DNA of 40,972 nt from CAZOJJ01 sp964580105 (lineage in GTDB: Bacteria; Bacteroidota; Rhodothermia; Rhodothermales; Rubricoccaceae): positions 1 to 40,972 of the forward strand of contig CAZOJJ010000026.1 in assembly GCA_964580105.1 (NCBI GenBank). The letters are read 5' to 3'. A program made the position numbers and the translations under genes. Positions 16,086 through 24,749 of the stretch are shown here, in pieces; the first letter of the stretch is position 1; every line of letters starts with the position of its first letter. The notes beneath the pieces were generated by a model, which searched no databases, was not told the DNA's origin, and was given only the letters and a program-made list of their open reading frames with translations.

Positions 16086-17381
16086 TTACTTGAGCAGCGT
16101 CACCCGGCCGCTCTCGGCGAAGCGCTCGCCTACCGCGCGGTACGTGTACGTCCCGCTCGGGAGGCCCGCGCCGTCGATGGTGAACGTGCGGGCGCTGCCG
16201 TGCTCCAGCGTGCCCTCGAAGATCGTGGCCACGCGCTGGCCGAGCGTGTTGTAGAGCCCGATCTCCACGTGCTGCGTGGCGGCCACGCTGAGCGAGAAGC
16301 TGGCGCGCGGGTTGAACGGGTTGGGGTACGCGTCGCCGAGCAGGTGCGTACCCGGCGTCTCGACCGTCGCCTCCACCTCGGGGCTGTACTCGAAGGCCCC
16401 GTCGAAGTCGACCTGCTTGAGGCGGAAGGTGTAGGTGCCCGGATCCAGCCCGGCGACGGTGTAGCCGTAGGTCTGCGCCTCGGTCGTGGTGCCGTGACCC
16501 TCGACGAAGGCGAGGGCCGCCCAGCCGCCGTTCTGCTGCATCTGCACCTCGAAGCCGGCGTTGTTGGTCTCGGAGGCCGTCGCCCAGGCGAGGCGGACGT
16601 CCGCCCCGCTGCTCGTGGCTGTGAAGGCGGTCAGTTCGACCGGAATCACGGCCTGGTCCCAAGCCCGGCCGATGCGGATGCCGTCGACGGTGACCCCGTA
16701 GGCGTTCCCACCCTGGCGGAGAGCCACGGTGCCGAGGTCGGCAGGGTCGGTGGTGGTATCGGTCTGGCTCGCGTCCGGCGTGCCGGGCTCCACCGAGATG
16801 TCGTCGCCGGCCTCGAAGACAAAGAGTTCGACCGTGTCGTCGGTAGCATCCGGGAGGAAGTTGTACTTCAGGACGAGCAGGTAGGTCGCCCCGGTCGCGT
16901 AGCTGTCCGTCGTCCATCCGATGTCGGACGTGCTGCCCTTGCTTACGCCGAACTGGACGGTGCCGCCACCCCCGATCGGGTCCGCGGTCTCCCGGATGAA
17001 GACGCGGCCCCGGAAGTTCGTCCCCATGTCGGTCGGGCCGAGGTGGAGGAAGTAGTCGCCCGTGGTGGCGCTGACCGGCTCGACGAGGAAGGCGGCGTAG
17101 ACGCTGCCCGCGTTCAGGGCGGTGAACTGGCGGTTGGCGTCCTCACGCGAGCCGCTGCCGCCCTCGACGAGCGTGGCGTTGCCGCTCGTGGCGGGGTAGC
17201 CCGGGAAGGTCAGGTTGTTGTCGGTCACCATGAGGAAGGTGCCGTTGCCGCTGTGGTTGGTCCAGCCGTGGTCGGTGAGGAGGTCGCCGACCGGGTAGTC
17301 GAACTCTTCCTCGAAGAGGGGCTGCGCAGAGACGGCCGTCGAGACGAGCAGGGCGGCGGTCAGGAGTAGAAAACGGGGCAT
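16086..17381 (-). CDS. Secreted protein with type IX secretion sorting domain
   Basis: 431-residue exported protein. Signal peptide MPRFLLLTAALLVSTAVSAQ; a concanavalin-like beta-sandwich probably covers residues 20-220 (LFEEEFDYPVGDLLTDHGW is typical of these lectin-like modules). The linker IPVELTAFTAT leads into a fibronectin-like region (VRLAWATASETNNAGFEVQ) commonly found before T9SS tails. The C-terminal sorting domain begins at DAYPNPFNPRASFSLSVA (about residue 342) and ends in ESGRVTLLK. It should be carried through the outer membrane by the type IX system, with the tail removed. Ligand and activity are unknown. A TACCTTT box lies 87 bp upstream. Confidence 0.88.
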   Translation of the reverse strand: MPRFLLLTAALLVSTAVSAQPLFEEEFDYPVGDLLTDHGWTNHSGNGTFLMVTDNNLTFPGYPATSGNATLVEGGSGSREDANRQFTALNAGSVYAAFLVEPVSATTGDYFLHLGPTDMGTNFRGRVFIRETADPIGGGGTVQFGVSKGSTSDIGWTTDSYATGATYLLVLKYNFLPDATDDTVELFVFEAGDDISVEPGTPDASQTDTTTDPADLGTVALRQGGNAYGVTVDGIRIGRAWDQAVIPVELTAFTATSSGADVRLAWATASETNNAGFEVQMQQNGGWAALAFVEGHGTTTEAQTYGYTVAGLDPGTYTFRLKQVDFDGAFEYSPEVEATVETPGTHLLGDAYPNPFNPRASFSLSVAATQHVEIGLYNTLGQRVATIFEGTLEHGSARTFTIDGAGLPSGTYTYRAVGERFAESGRVTLLK

Positions 17382-17468
17382 AGAAGGCGTCGGATTAAGG
17401 GAAAGGGCGGAAGGGAGAGCGACACGTTCACGAACCGCGCGCGAGTGGCGCGGGGTGCCGGGCTCGAA

Positions 17469-17475
17469 AAAGGTA
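17469..17475 (-). promoter_or_regulatory. Putative -7 box (TACCTTT)
   Basis: TACCTTT on the minus strand, 87 bp before the T9SS cargo ATG. It implies a longer leader than at most genes here. Confidence 0.35.
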
Positions 17476-17537
17476 ACCGGCCCTACCGGGACAAGCAAGC
17501 GCGTCGGGGTTAGCGGTGCGTTGCCCCGTGAGCGCCC

Positions 17538-20500
17538 TCATCGGCCGCTCGATCGTTCCTGGAGGCGCTCGAAGTAGCGCTTGATGAGGTCCTGGAAGTC
17601 GGGCGCGTAGCCGCTCTCGAGGGCGCGGATAAGGTCGCGCCGGAGGCGTTCGGCCTCGTCCGCGGGGGCGTCGAGGCGGTCGGGGCGGTCGGGGTTGGGC
17701 CGGTCCTCGCCGGCGCGGCCCTCGCGGCGCTCCTCGCGTCCGCGCTGGTTGACCGAGCGCTCGGCGTCGAGGAGGCGCTGGAGGATCTGTTGCTGGCGCT
17801 GGAGCGTCTCGCGGGTGACGCCGCCGCCTCGGAGCTCGCGGGCGGCTTCCTCCATCTGCTCGGCCGCGCGCTGGAGCGCGCTGCGCGTCTGGGCGTCGAG
17901 GTGCTGGCCGCCCCGTTCGAGGAGTTCCTGGAGCTGCTGGCGGAGGGCCTCCTGGGCCGCCGCCGCCTGCCGGGCCTGCTGCTGGGCGCTCTGCGTCAGG
18001 CGCTCGCCCGCCATGTCGTTGAGGATCTGCTGGGTCTGCTCGCCGAGGCCCTGCTGCTGCTGCCCCATCTGCTGGAGCTGCTGCATCATTTGCGACATGG
18101 ACATGCCGCCGCCGCCGCCGCCGCCGCCGGACGACAGCTGATCCAGCAACTCGGAGAGCATGAGCGCGAGGTCGTTCAGGTGCGTCATGGCCGTCTTCTG
18201 GTGGCCGGACGCGGGGCCGGGCTGGAGGTCGGCGAGGGCTTCGGTGGCCTGGCCCATCTCGCGGAGGGCGTCGCTGGTGCGGCTCTGGAGTTGCCAGCTC
18301 ATCTGCGGGATCTGCCGGGCGAGCGTGCGGAGGGTGTCCGCAACGGTCGCCAGACCGTCGGCGAGTTCGACCTGCTGGCGGGCGAGCGGGCGGAGGGCGT
18401 TGCTGCGGCTGGGGAGGGCGCCGGTCTCATCGCCGAGGCGTTCCTGCTCCTCGGAGAGCGTGAGCACGTCGGCGAGGACACGGCGGAGGCCCTGCAGGTT
18501 GGCTTGCTGCTGCCGTCCCTGCATCTGGCCCGCCATGCTCTGCATCTGCTCCGACATTTGGCGGAGCTGTTCGCTCATCTGCTGCTGGCCCTGCTGCGCG
18601 GGGCCGAGCTCGTTCTGGCGGAGCTGCTGCGCGTTCTGCTGCATCTGCTGGGGCAGGTTCTGCCGTTGCAGCTGCTCCCTCATCCGTCGCATCTCCTCGT
18701 TCGGCGCTCCGCGCTGCTGCTCCAGCCGCTCTCGGAGCTGCTCGATCTGCTCTTGGAGCTCCTCCATCGCCTCGCGGGCACGCTCCTGTTCGCGGGCCAG
18801 CCGCTCGCGTTCGGCCGCCGGGTCGGACGCGTTCCCCTGCTGTGTGTCGTCCTCTTCCGCCCCGCGTTGCTCGGAGTCGGGCGGCTCGCCTTCCTGCCGG
18901 TCTTCGAGCGCCTCGGTGGCGTCGCGGAGGGCCTCTTCCCGTTCCGCGAGATCCTCGGCGCGCCGCGCGGCCTCGTCGAGCTCCTGCGCCGTCTTGAGCC
19001 GCTCGAAGAGCTCCAGCGCCCGCTCCAGCCGCTCGCGGAACTGCTGCTCGTCGAACGCTACGTCTTCGAGTGACTCCATCATCTGCTGGAGGTTCATCTG
19101 CTCCATCGCTTCCCGGAGCATGTCCAGCGCCTCGCGTAGCTCGGGCGAGTCCAGCTCCTCCATCACCTGCTGCATGGCCTCGTAGAGCTGCATCGTCTCT
19201 TCGGTGACGAGCCGGCCCTCCTGCATGCGGTCGAGCATGTCCTGCATCTGCGAGGAGAGGCTCTCGGCCTGCTGCTGGAGGTTCTGGTGCTGCTCCATGA
19301 GCCGGTCGAGCTGGCGGCGGTCCTCCCAGTCGGGCTGCGGGTCGCGGCGGAGTTCGTCGCGGAGCTCCCGGAAGCGCTCGCGGAAGGCCTCGCTCTCGCG
19401 TTCGAGGGCGTCGAGGTCGTCGCGGGCCTGGTCCTGCGCTTCGTCGAGGCGGTGGTACTGCTCGTCGAGCGAGGGGTAGCGGAGGGTGTAGACGGGCGTG
19501 CGGGCCGCCTTGTAGCCGCCGACGGCGTCGTTGTCGCGCACCTCGCCGAAGAACTCGACCACGTCGCCGGGCTGGAGGGCGCGGCGGCCGGCGCGCGGGA
19601 GCCACGTCGCCATCACCTCCTGGTCGAGCGCGCGGGCGCCGCGGAGGGGGAGGACGACCGGCTGGAACGCCTCGTCGGGCGTCCCGTCCGCGCGCTCGGC
19701 CACGCGCCAGTAGAGCGTCGCGCGGGCGAAGCCGAAGTCGTCGGTGATGCGGAAGCGGGCCGTCCGCGCGGCGTCGGAGAGGGCCCCTTCGTGGCCTTCG
19801 AGGAGGGTGATCTGCGGCGGCGCATCGCGGAGGGTGGCGAGCGTGTAGCGGACCGGGTCGGCGTTCTCCCGGCCGCCCTCGCCGACGAGGCGGATGCGGT
19901 AGGCGCCCTCGCCCCGGAGCGTGAATCCGCCGCCGGCCGTCGCTCCGTCCAGGGTCAGCGGGATCGTCTGGGTTCCGCCCTCGGTCCATTCGACGGCCAG
20001 CCCGGCCGCGTCCACCTCGGCCTCGCCGAGGGCCACCGCTACGCGCACCTGCGTACCGGGCAGCGCGAGGACGTCGCCCACGCCGGGGGCGAGGCGGCGT
20101 GCCGGCAGGCCGGTGTAGCGCGGCGGGATCAGCGTCACCGCCAGCCCGCGCACGACGGGCCGCGTCACGACGGTGACGCGGTACCACGGCGACGCGACGC
20201 CGTCGGCGGCGAGGCGGTAGCGGAGGGCGGCGCGGACGTTCGGGACCGTGTGGGCGAAGCGGCCGTCTTCCAGCGTGAGGCGGACCTGCTCGGTGGCCTC
20301 TTCGTCCGTCCGGCCCCACTCCAGTACGGCGTCGGGCGGGTAGCCGGTGCCGACGGGCCGGGCTTCGACGGCGAGGGCCTCGCCGCGTGCCAGCTCCACG
20401 TCGCCGGGCTCGACGGCGAACGAGAACGGCGCGGGCGGCGCGAACTCGGTCGTGGGCGCGAACAGCCGGTCCACGGCGCCGACGAACACGGTGGGGGCGG

Positions 20501-21029
20501 CGAGGAAGAAGACGACGAGGCCAAGCAGCGGGGCGAGCGCCCAGGGGGCAATGCGTCGCACGCGCGTGGTGTCCTCGATGGCCTCGAAGGGGAGCGGCTC
20601 GACCTCGCGCCCGAGGCGGCCCATGGCATGGTCGAGGAGGGGGGAGGCGGCGCTGCCGGCGCGGCCGTCGGCGAGGTCGAGGAGGGCCGTGAGCCGGTCG
20701 GCCACGGCCGGATTCCGACGGCCGGCGTGCGAGGCCGCCACGCGTTCGTCGAGGCCGGGTAGGACGCCCGCCAGCCGCAGCAGCGGCAGGGCGACGAAGT
20801 AGCCGAGGAGTCCGAGGGCGCCGACGGCGAAGGCCCAGAAGAAGAGCGAGCGGAGGCCGACGCCCATCCACAGCACGGCCTCCATCGCCGCCCCGGCCAG
20901 CAGCAGCGCGCCCAGCACGGCCACCGTCACGAGCGCGCCGAAGGCCACGTCGGCGGCGGTCCGGCGCCGCATCGCCGTGCGAAGGCGGCGCCGGATCGTG
21001 AGGAGCAGCTGGAGGGTGACCTCGCTCAT
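17538..21029 (-). CDS. Giant DUF4175-family coiled-coil membrane protein
   Basis: 1163-residue membrane protein of the DUF4175 type. Two hydrophobic hairpins open it (about residues 25-70 and 155-180: FGALVTVAVLGALLLAGAA, FFWAFAVGALGLLGYFVALP, WALAPLLGLVVFFLAAP). A beta-rich presumably extracytoplasmic region of about 300 residues follows (Ig-like strands, RFRITDDFGFARATLYWR). From about residue 500 to the end there is a very long predicted coiled coil rich in Gln, Glu, Met and Arg (LEQQRG, QQMQQNAQQLRQNE, GQQQMSEQLRQMSEQMQSM), interrupted by a Gly9-type run. The last 30 residues (DLIRALESGYAPDFQDLIKRYFERLQ) look conserved. The start at MSEVTLQLL is supported by a TACCTTT box 26 bp upstream. 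The function is unproven; such genes are often in clusters with BatA/MoxR-type genes, which are not seen here. Confidence 0.85.
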   Translation of the reverse strand: MSEVTLQLLLTIRRRLRTAMRRRTAADVAFGALVTVAVLGALLLAGAAMEAVLWMGVGLRSLFFWAFAVGALGLLGYFVALPLLRLAGVLPGLDERVAASHAGRRNPAVADRLTALLDLADGRAGSAASPLLDHAMGRLGREVEPLPFEAIEDTTRVRRIAPWALAPLLGLVVFFLAAPTVFVGAVDRLFAPTTEFAPPAPFSFAVEPGDVELARGEALAVEARPVGTGYPPDAVLEWGRTDEEATEQVRLTLEDGRFAHTVPNVRAALRYRLAADGVASPWYRVTVVTRPVVRGLAVTLIPPRYTGLPARRLAPGVGDVLALPGTQVRVAVALGEAEVDAAGLAVEWTEGGTQTIPLTLDGATAGGGFTLRGEGAYRIRLVGEGGRENADPVRYTLATLRDAPPQITLLEGHEGALSDAARTARFRITDDFGFARATLYWRVAERADGTPDEAFQPVVLPLRGARALDQEVMATWLPRAGRRALQPGDVVEFFGEVRDNDAVGGYKAARTPVYTLRYPSLDEQYHRLDEAQDQARDDLDALERESEAFRERFRELRDELRRDPQPDWEDRRQLDRLMEQHQNLQQQAESLSSQMQDMLDRMQEGRLVTEETMQLYEAMQQVMEELDSPELREALDMLREAMEQMNLQQMMESLEDVAFDEQQFRERLERALELFERLKTAQELDEAARRAEDLAEREEALRDATEALEDRQEGEPPDSEQRGAEEDDTQQGNASDPAAERERLAREQERAREAMEELQEQIEQLRERLEQQRGAPNEEMRRMREQLQRQNLPQQMQQNAQQLRQNELGPAQQGQQQMSEQLRQMSEQMQSMAGQMQGRQQQANLQGLRRVLADVLTLSEEQERLGDETGALPSRSNALRPLARQQVELADGLATVADTLRTLARQIPQMSWQLQSRTSDALREMGQATEALADLQPGPASGHQKTAMTHLNDLALMLSELLDQLSSGGGGGGGGMSMSQMMQQLQQMGQQQQGLGEQTQQILNDMAGERLTQSAQQQARQAAAAQEALRQQLQELLERGGQHLDAQTRSALQRAAEQMEEAARELRGGGVTRETLQRQQQILQRLLDAERSVNQRGREERREGRAGEDRPNPDRPDRLDAPADEAERLRRDLIRALESGYAPDFQDLIKRYFERLQERSSGR

Positions 21030-21055
21030 GGGGGACGTCGGGACGGGCGCAGCGG

Positions 21056-21062
21056 AAAGGTA
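21056..21062 (-). promoter_or_regulatory. -7 box (TACCTTT)
   Basis: TACCTTT on the minus strand, 26 bp before the ATG of the DUF4175 gene. Confidence 0.45.
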
Positions 21063-21161
21063 GCGGGCGCGGAAAGCAAACGCACCGGGGGAGCCGGAAT
21101 TGCCCGCGTCCGAACCGCGAGGGGAACGCCGGTGCCCTCGGACGAGGGATGAAGGATGGCG

Positions 21162-21168
21162 TAGCTTT
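21162..21168 (+). promoter_or_regulatory. -7 box (TAGCTTT)
   Basis: TAGCTTT, 36 bp before the ATG of the TonB-dependent receptor gene. Confidence 0.5.
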
Positions 21169-21204
21169 AGGCCGTGGCCTGCTCCCCGTGTTCCTCCGCC
21201 TGTC

Positions 21205-23220
21205 ATGCCTGCCCGTATTCGCGCGCTCCTTCTCGTTCTCCTCGGACTCGTTCTCCTCGGACTCGTTCTCCTCGGCGGCGTCGAGGCCACTGCGCAGCCG
21301 ACGCCGGCCGATTCGATGCGGACCTACGAGCTGGCGGAGATCGTGACGGTTGGTGAGCGCGAGGCCGAGGCCGAGGTCGGGACGATGCGGGCGCTGCCCT
21401 TCGCCGCCCTCCAGGCCAGCGACGCCCCGACCGTTGCCGAGGCCATCCGCCTGCTTCCGTCCACGCACGTCACGACCAACTCGCGCGGCGAGACGCTGGT
21501 GTACGTGCGCGGCACGGACGCCCGGAGCACGCCCCTCTACCTCGACGGGGCGCTCATCACACCGCCGTGGGACCAGCGCCTCGACCTCCGGCAGGTGCCC
21601 GTGGGCCTGCTCGGCGGCCTCCGGGTCCGGACCGGTACGCCGACGCTGCTTTACGGCGGCGGGGGCTACGGCGGTGTCGTCGAGCTGCTCACGCGCGCGC
21701 GCCGCACCGACGGCACGAGCGCCGAGGTGGAGGTGGCCGGCGGCGTGCCCGAGGCGTGGCGGGGCACCGGTGCCCTCTCCTTCCGCACCGGCGGCTGGCA
21801 CGCCGACCTCGCCGGCACGCTCGACCACCAGGACGGCGATGCGCTCCCGGGGGGCGCCGCGCTCCCCTTCAGCCAGGCGGAGTCGGCGCTTCGGACGAAC
21901 ACGGACTATCGCCTCGGCAGCCTCCTCGCGCGCGTCGGCCGCGACTGGGGCGCGTCGTCGCGCGTGGGCGTAACCGTGATGCACCTCGACGGCAACAAAG
22001 GCATCGCGCCGGAGGGCCACCTGAACCCGGCCGAGGAATCCGTCCGCTTCTGGCGCTACCCGGACTGGACGTACGACCTCGCCATCCTCGCCGGAGCGAC
22101 GGCGTGGGGGCCGACGCGCTGGCGCGGGGCCGTCTGGGGCGGGCGGCAGCAGCAGACGATCCATCAGTACGCGTCGGCGGCCTACGACACCGTCGAGGCC
22201 GAGGAGGCCGGCGACGACCGGAGCGTCGGCGCGCGGGTCGTCGGGGAGGTGCCGGTGGGGCCGGGCACGCTCCGCCTCGCGCTCAACGGGCTCTACGCGC
22301 AGCACGACGTGTGGGAAGGGGTGCCCGGGAACCGGGAGGCGGCCGAGCACCGTCGGTTCCGCCACGCTCAGGTCTCGGGCGGCGTTACGTGGACGGCCGC
22401 CCTCGCCGAACGCTGGATGCTCGACGCCGGCGCCAGCGCCGACGCCTTCGAACCGCTCGAAACGGGGCCCATGCCGTCGCGCTCGGGCGACCAGGCCCTC
22501 GGCGTCAGCGTCAGCCTGTCCCACGCGCTCACGGAGGCGGCGACGCTCCGTGCGGGGGCCTCCTCCCGGACGCGCTTCCCGACGATGCGCGAGCTGTTCG
22601 ACGGCGCCCTCGGCCGGTTCGTCGTCAACCCGGACCTGCGGCCGGAGCGGGCCTATCAGGCCGAGGCAGCGGTCCGTCTCGAAGGGCGGCACGGCTGGGG
22701 CGAGCTCCTCGGCTACGCCCGCGCGGTGGACGGGACGATCCAGCAGGAGACGCTGGAGGACGGCCGCCGCCGCCGGATCAACCTGGGCGGCAGCCGCGCC
22801 TACGGCCTCGAAGCCGTCGCCGAGGCGCGCCCGGCGCGGGCGGTCTGGATCGACGCCTTCGTCACGCTGCTCCACGCGCGCGGCTTCACGGAGGAGGTGT
22901 CGGGCCTGTACCTCGACGAAGTGCCGGACGCAGTGGGCCGCCTCGGCGTGCGCTACAGCCCGGCGCGCGGGTTCGGCGCCCTCGTCGCCGCGCGCTATAC
23001 CGGCACGGCGTACTCGCCGGGGGACGACGGCCCGGTGCGCCTCGCACCGTCCGTCCTGGCCGACGCGCGGGTGCACTATCGCTGGGCGGGTGCGCAGTCG
23101 GTGGTGGAGGTCTTCGGGCGCGTGGACAACGCGTTCGACGCCGTGGCGCTGCCGCAGCTCGGGCTGCCCGCGCCGGGACGGACGATCCGCGCCGGAGTCA
23201 AAGTGGGGGTGGACCGCTGA
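21205..23220 (+). CDS. TonB-dependent outer-membrane receptor
   Basis: 671-residue outer-membrane receptor. A long signal peptide (about 30 residues) contains LVLLG three times, encoded by a 15-bp tandem repeat. The TonB-box-like stretch is YELAEIVTVGE. The plug domain follows at about residues 60-165 (TVAEAIRLLPSTHV, TLVYVRGTDARSTPLYLDG, LLYGGGGYGGVVEL), then a beta-barrel of about 22 strands with RPERAYQAEAAVRL and a closing strand GRTIRAGVKVGV. The plug most resembles BtuB/CirA-type receptors for small chelates, but substrate is not readable. An iron-type binding lipoprotein and, further off, a cobalamin gene pair are in the same window. No carboxypeptidase-like N-terminal domain of SusC type is present. 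It ends at a terminator. Confidence 0.9.
   Translation: MPARIRALLLVLLGLVLLGLVLLGGVEATAQPTPADSMRTYELAEIVTVGEREAEAEVGTMRALPFAALQASDAPTVAEAIRLLPSTHVTTNSRGETLVYVRGTDARSTPLYLDGALITPPWDQRLDLRQVPVGLLGGLRVRTGTPTLLYGGGGYGGVVELLTRARRTDGTSAEVEVAGGVPEAWRGTGALSFRTGGWHADLAGTLDHQDGDALPGGAALPFSQAESALRTNTDYRLGSLLARVGRDWGASSRVGVTVMHLDGNKGIAPEGHLNPAEESVRFWRYPDWTYDLAILAGATAWGPTRWRGAVWGGRQQQTIHQYASAAYDTVEAEEAGDDRSVGARVVGEVPVGPGTLRLALNGLYAQHDVWEGVPGNREAAEHRRFRHAQVSGGVTWTAALAERWMLDAGASADAFEPLETGPMPSRSGDQALGVSVSLSHALTEAATLRAGASSRTRFPTMRELFDGALGRFVVNPDLRPERAYQAEAAVRLEGRHGWGELLGYARAVDGTIQQETLEDGRRRRINLGGSRAYGLEAVAEARPARAVWIDAFVTLLHARGFTEEVSGLYLDEVPDAVGRLGVRYSPARGFGALVAARYTGTAYSPGDDGPVRLAPSVLADARVHYRWAGAQSVVEVFGRVDNAFDAVALPQLGLPAPGRTIRAGVKVGVDR
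21232..21276 (+). repeat. In-frame 15-bp repeat in a signal peptide
   Basis: Three copies of CTCGTTCTCCTCGGA (the last base is C in the third copy), each encoding LVLLG, in the hydrophobic core of the receptor signal peptide. Changes of copy number would keep the frame and only change the length of the hydrophobic segment. Confidence 0.9.
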
Positions 23221-23245
23221 GCGAAGCCGCTCCACACGCAGAAAA

Positions 23246-23293
23246 GGGGCGGCGGCCGGCTCCGACGACGTTTCTCCTCTCCGGCCGCCCCCC
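23246..23293 (+). terminator. Terminator of the TonB receptor gene
   Basis: GGCGGCCGG / CCGGCCGCC 9-bp stem with an outer GGGG/CCCC extension (one bulged C) and a loop of about 21 nt, 25 bp past the receptor stop. No long T-tract follows. Confidence 0.5.
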
Positions 23294-23345
23294 ATCCTCG
23301 ATCACGGGGTATCTCGGAGTGGCTTGCCGTTCGCCGGGCGTGCCC

Positions 23346-23352
23346 TACCTTG
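23346..23352 (+). promoter_or_regulatory. -7 box (TACCTTG)
   Basis: TACCTTG followed by CCCC, 37 bp before the ATG of the 70-residue small protein gene. Confidence 0.5.
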
Positions 23353-23389
23353 CCCCTCCCTCTGAGTGCGCGCGCAGACCCCTTCGATC

Positions 23390-23602
23390 ATGCCCGTTAC
23401 GGATACGCCTCCGGCCGTCCTCAAGGCCGCGCTGAAGGAAGCACTGGCCGAGGTGCTCGACGAAGAGCGCGGTCTCATTCAAGAAATCGTGGAAGACGCC
23501 CTGCAGGAGATGGCACTTGCCGAGGCCCTCCGCGAGGTCGAGGCGCACGAGCGGCGCTACGGCCGCCGACCCGGCTTCTACCAGGTCGAGGGCGAGGCCT
23601 AG
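23390..23602 (+). CDS. Small helical antitoxin-like protein
   Basis: 70-residue acidic, largely helical protein (AALKEALAEVLDEERGLIQEIVEDALQEM...LREVEAHERR is split here for brevity) ending in GFYQVEGEA. The layout, a two-helix acidic body followed by a short tail with E-G-E-A, is like small antitoxins that pair with RelE or VapC toxins. No toxin gene follows: downstream is a 15-bp duplicated sequence and then a solute-binding lipoprotein gene. It could be a lone antitoxin or an unrelated small protein. A good TACCTTG box 37 bp upstream supports expression from its own promoter and the ATG chosen, which is 24 bp inside the longest frame. Confidence 0.55.
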   Translation: MPVTDTPPAVLKAALKEALAEVLDEERGLIQEIVEDALQEMALAEALREVEAHERRYGRRPGFYQVEGEA

Positions 23603-23605
23603 CGG

Positions 23606-23635
23606 CGGCCCCCCGGAACGCGGCCCCCCGGAACG
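23606..23635. repeat. 15-bp tandem duplication
   Basis: CGGCCCCCCGGAACG occurs twice back to back, starting 3 bp after the stop of the small helical protein gene and about 50 bp before the GTG of the solute-binding protein gene. Confidence 0.9.
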
Positions 23636-23685
23636 CGGGCGCGCGACGCGGATAGGAGCGGCTCCGCTCACCCGCCCGCCCGCCC

Positions 23686-24714
23686 GTGACCCGCCCGCTC
23701 CTGCTCCTCGCCCTATTCGGCCTCGCCGCCTGCTCCTCCGACGACCGCACCCGCCTCGTCGTTTACTCACCCCACGGCAAGGATCTCCTCGAAGCCTACG
23801 AGGCCGCCTTCGAGGCCGCGCACCCGGGCGTCAACGTCGAGTGGCTCGACATGGGCGCGCAGGAGGCCTACGACCGCATCCGCACCGAACGGGCCAATCC
23901 GCAGGCGAGCCTCTGGTGGGGCGCCCCGCAGACGGCGTTCATGCAGGCCGCCGACGAGGGCCTCCTCGCGCCCTACACGCCCTCCTGGGCCGACGCCGTC
24001 GGCCCCGACGCGCGCGACGCGCAGGCCCGCTGGTTCGGCACCTACCTCACGCCCGAGGTCGTCGCCTACAACACCGAGGCGCTCGACTCCACGGCCGCCC
24101 CGAAGGACTGGGACGACCTCCTCGACCCGCGATGGCGGGGCCGCCTGATCATCCGCTCCCCCCTCGCCTCGGGCACGATGCGGACCATCTTCGGCGCGAT
24201 GATCCTTCGCCAGCCGACGGTCGAGGAGGGCTACCGCTGGCTCGCCCGGCTCGACCAGAACACGGCCCGCTACCCGGCCGACCCGATTCAGCTCTACCTC
24301 CAGCTCGCCCGTGGCGAGGGCGACGTGACGCTCTGGAACATGCCCGACATCGCGCTCCAGCGCGACGAGAACGGCTACCCCTTCGGCTACCTCATCCCGG
24401 CTTCGGGCACGCCCGTGCTGGTGGACGCCATCGCCATCGTCGAGGGCGCGCCGGAACGCGAGGCGGCCGAGGCCTTCTACGAGTTCGTCACGTCGCAGGA
24501 CGCGCTGATCGACCAGGCGCGGCGCTTCCACCGCATCCCCGCCCGCACCGATGTGCCCGCCGACAGCCTCCCCGGATGGATGACGGCGCTCGACCTCCGC
24601 GTCATGCCGCTCGACTGGCCCCGCCTCGCCGAAGACGGCCCCGAATGGATGCAGTACTGGGACGAGAACATCCGAGGACGCGGCGCGGCGTACCTCCAGG
24701 AGACCGGCGGGTGA
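23686..24714 (+). CDS. Iron-type ABC extracellular solute-binding lipoprotein
   Basis: 342-residue substrate-binding protein of the FutA/FbpA (type 2 periplasmic binding) fold. It starts at GTG with signal peptide VTRPLLLLALFGLAAC and a lipobox LAAC. Family landmarks are RLVVYSPHG at the N-terminus, AAFEAAHPGVNVEWLDMG, ASLWWGAPQTAFMQAADEGLL, WDDLLDPRWRGRLIIRSP, the AIAIVEGAPEREAAEAFYEFV segment and a C-terminal lobe ending in WDENIRGRG. Members bind ferric iron, or sometimes thiamine, phosphonate or putrescine; the binding tyrosines were not verified. No cognate permease or ATPase gene is adjacent. A small hairpin overlaps the stop codon. Confidence 0.85.
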   Translation: MTRPLLLLALFGLAACSSDDRTRLVVYSPHGKDLLEAYEAAFEAAHPGVNVEWLDMGAQEAYDRIRTERANPQASLWWGAPQTAFMQAADEGLLAPYTPSWADAVGPDARDAQARWFGTYLTPEVVAYNTEALDSTAAPKDWDDLLDPRWRGRLIIRSPLASGTMRTIFGAMILRQPTVEEGYRWLARLDQNTARYPADPIQLYLQLARGEGDVTLWNMPDIALQRDENGYPFGYLIPASGTPVLVDAIAIVEGAPEREAAEAFYEFVTSQDALIDQARRFHRIPARTDVPADSLPGWMTALDLRVMPLDWPRLAEDGPEWMQYWDENIRGRGAAYLQETGG

Positions 24715-24722
24715 GCCGCCGG
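24704..24722 (+). terminator. Hairpin over the stop codon of the solute-binding protein gene
   Basis: CCGGCGG / CCGCCGG 7-bp stem with a 5-nt loop that contains the TGA stop. There is no T-tract, so it may act as a mild terminator or not at all. Confidence 0.35.
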
Positions 24723-24742
24723 CCGCGATCTGGGGGCGTGCG

Positions 24743-24749
24743 TAGGTTG
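24743..24749 (+). promoter_or_regulatory. -7 box (TAGGTTG)
   Basis: TAGGTTG, 39 bp before the ATG of the crcB gene. No fluoride riboswitch fold is apparent in the leader. Confidence 0.45.

Noticed and set aside
18427..23295. 1622-residue open frame across the TonB receptor and DUF4175 genes
   Set aside because: Arginine- and proline-rich shadow of two well-supported genes; no domain or signal.
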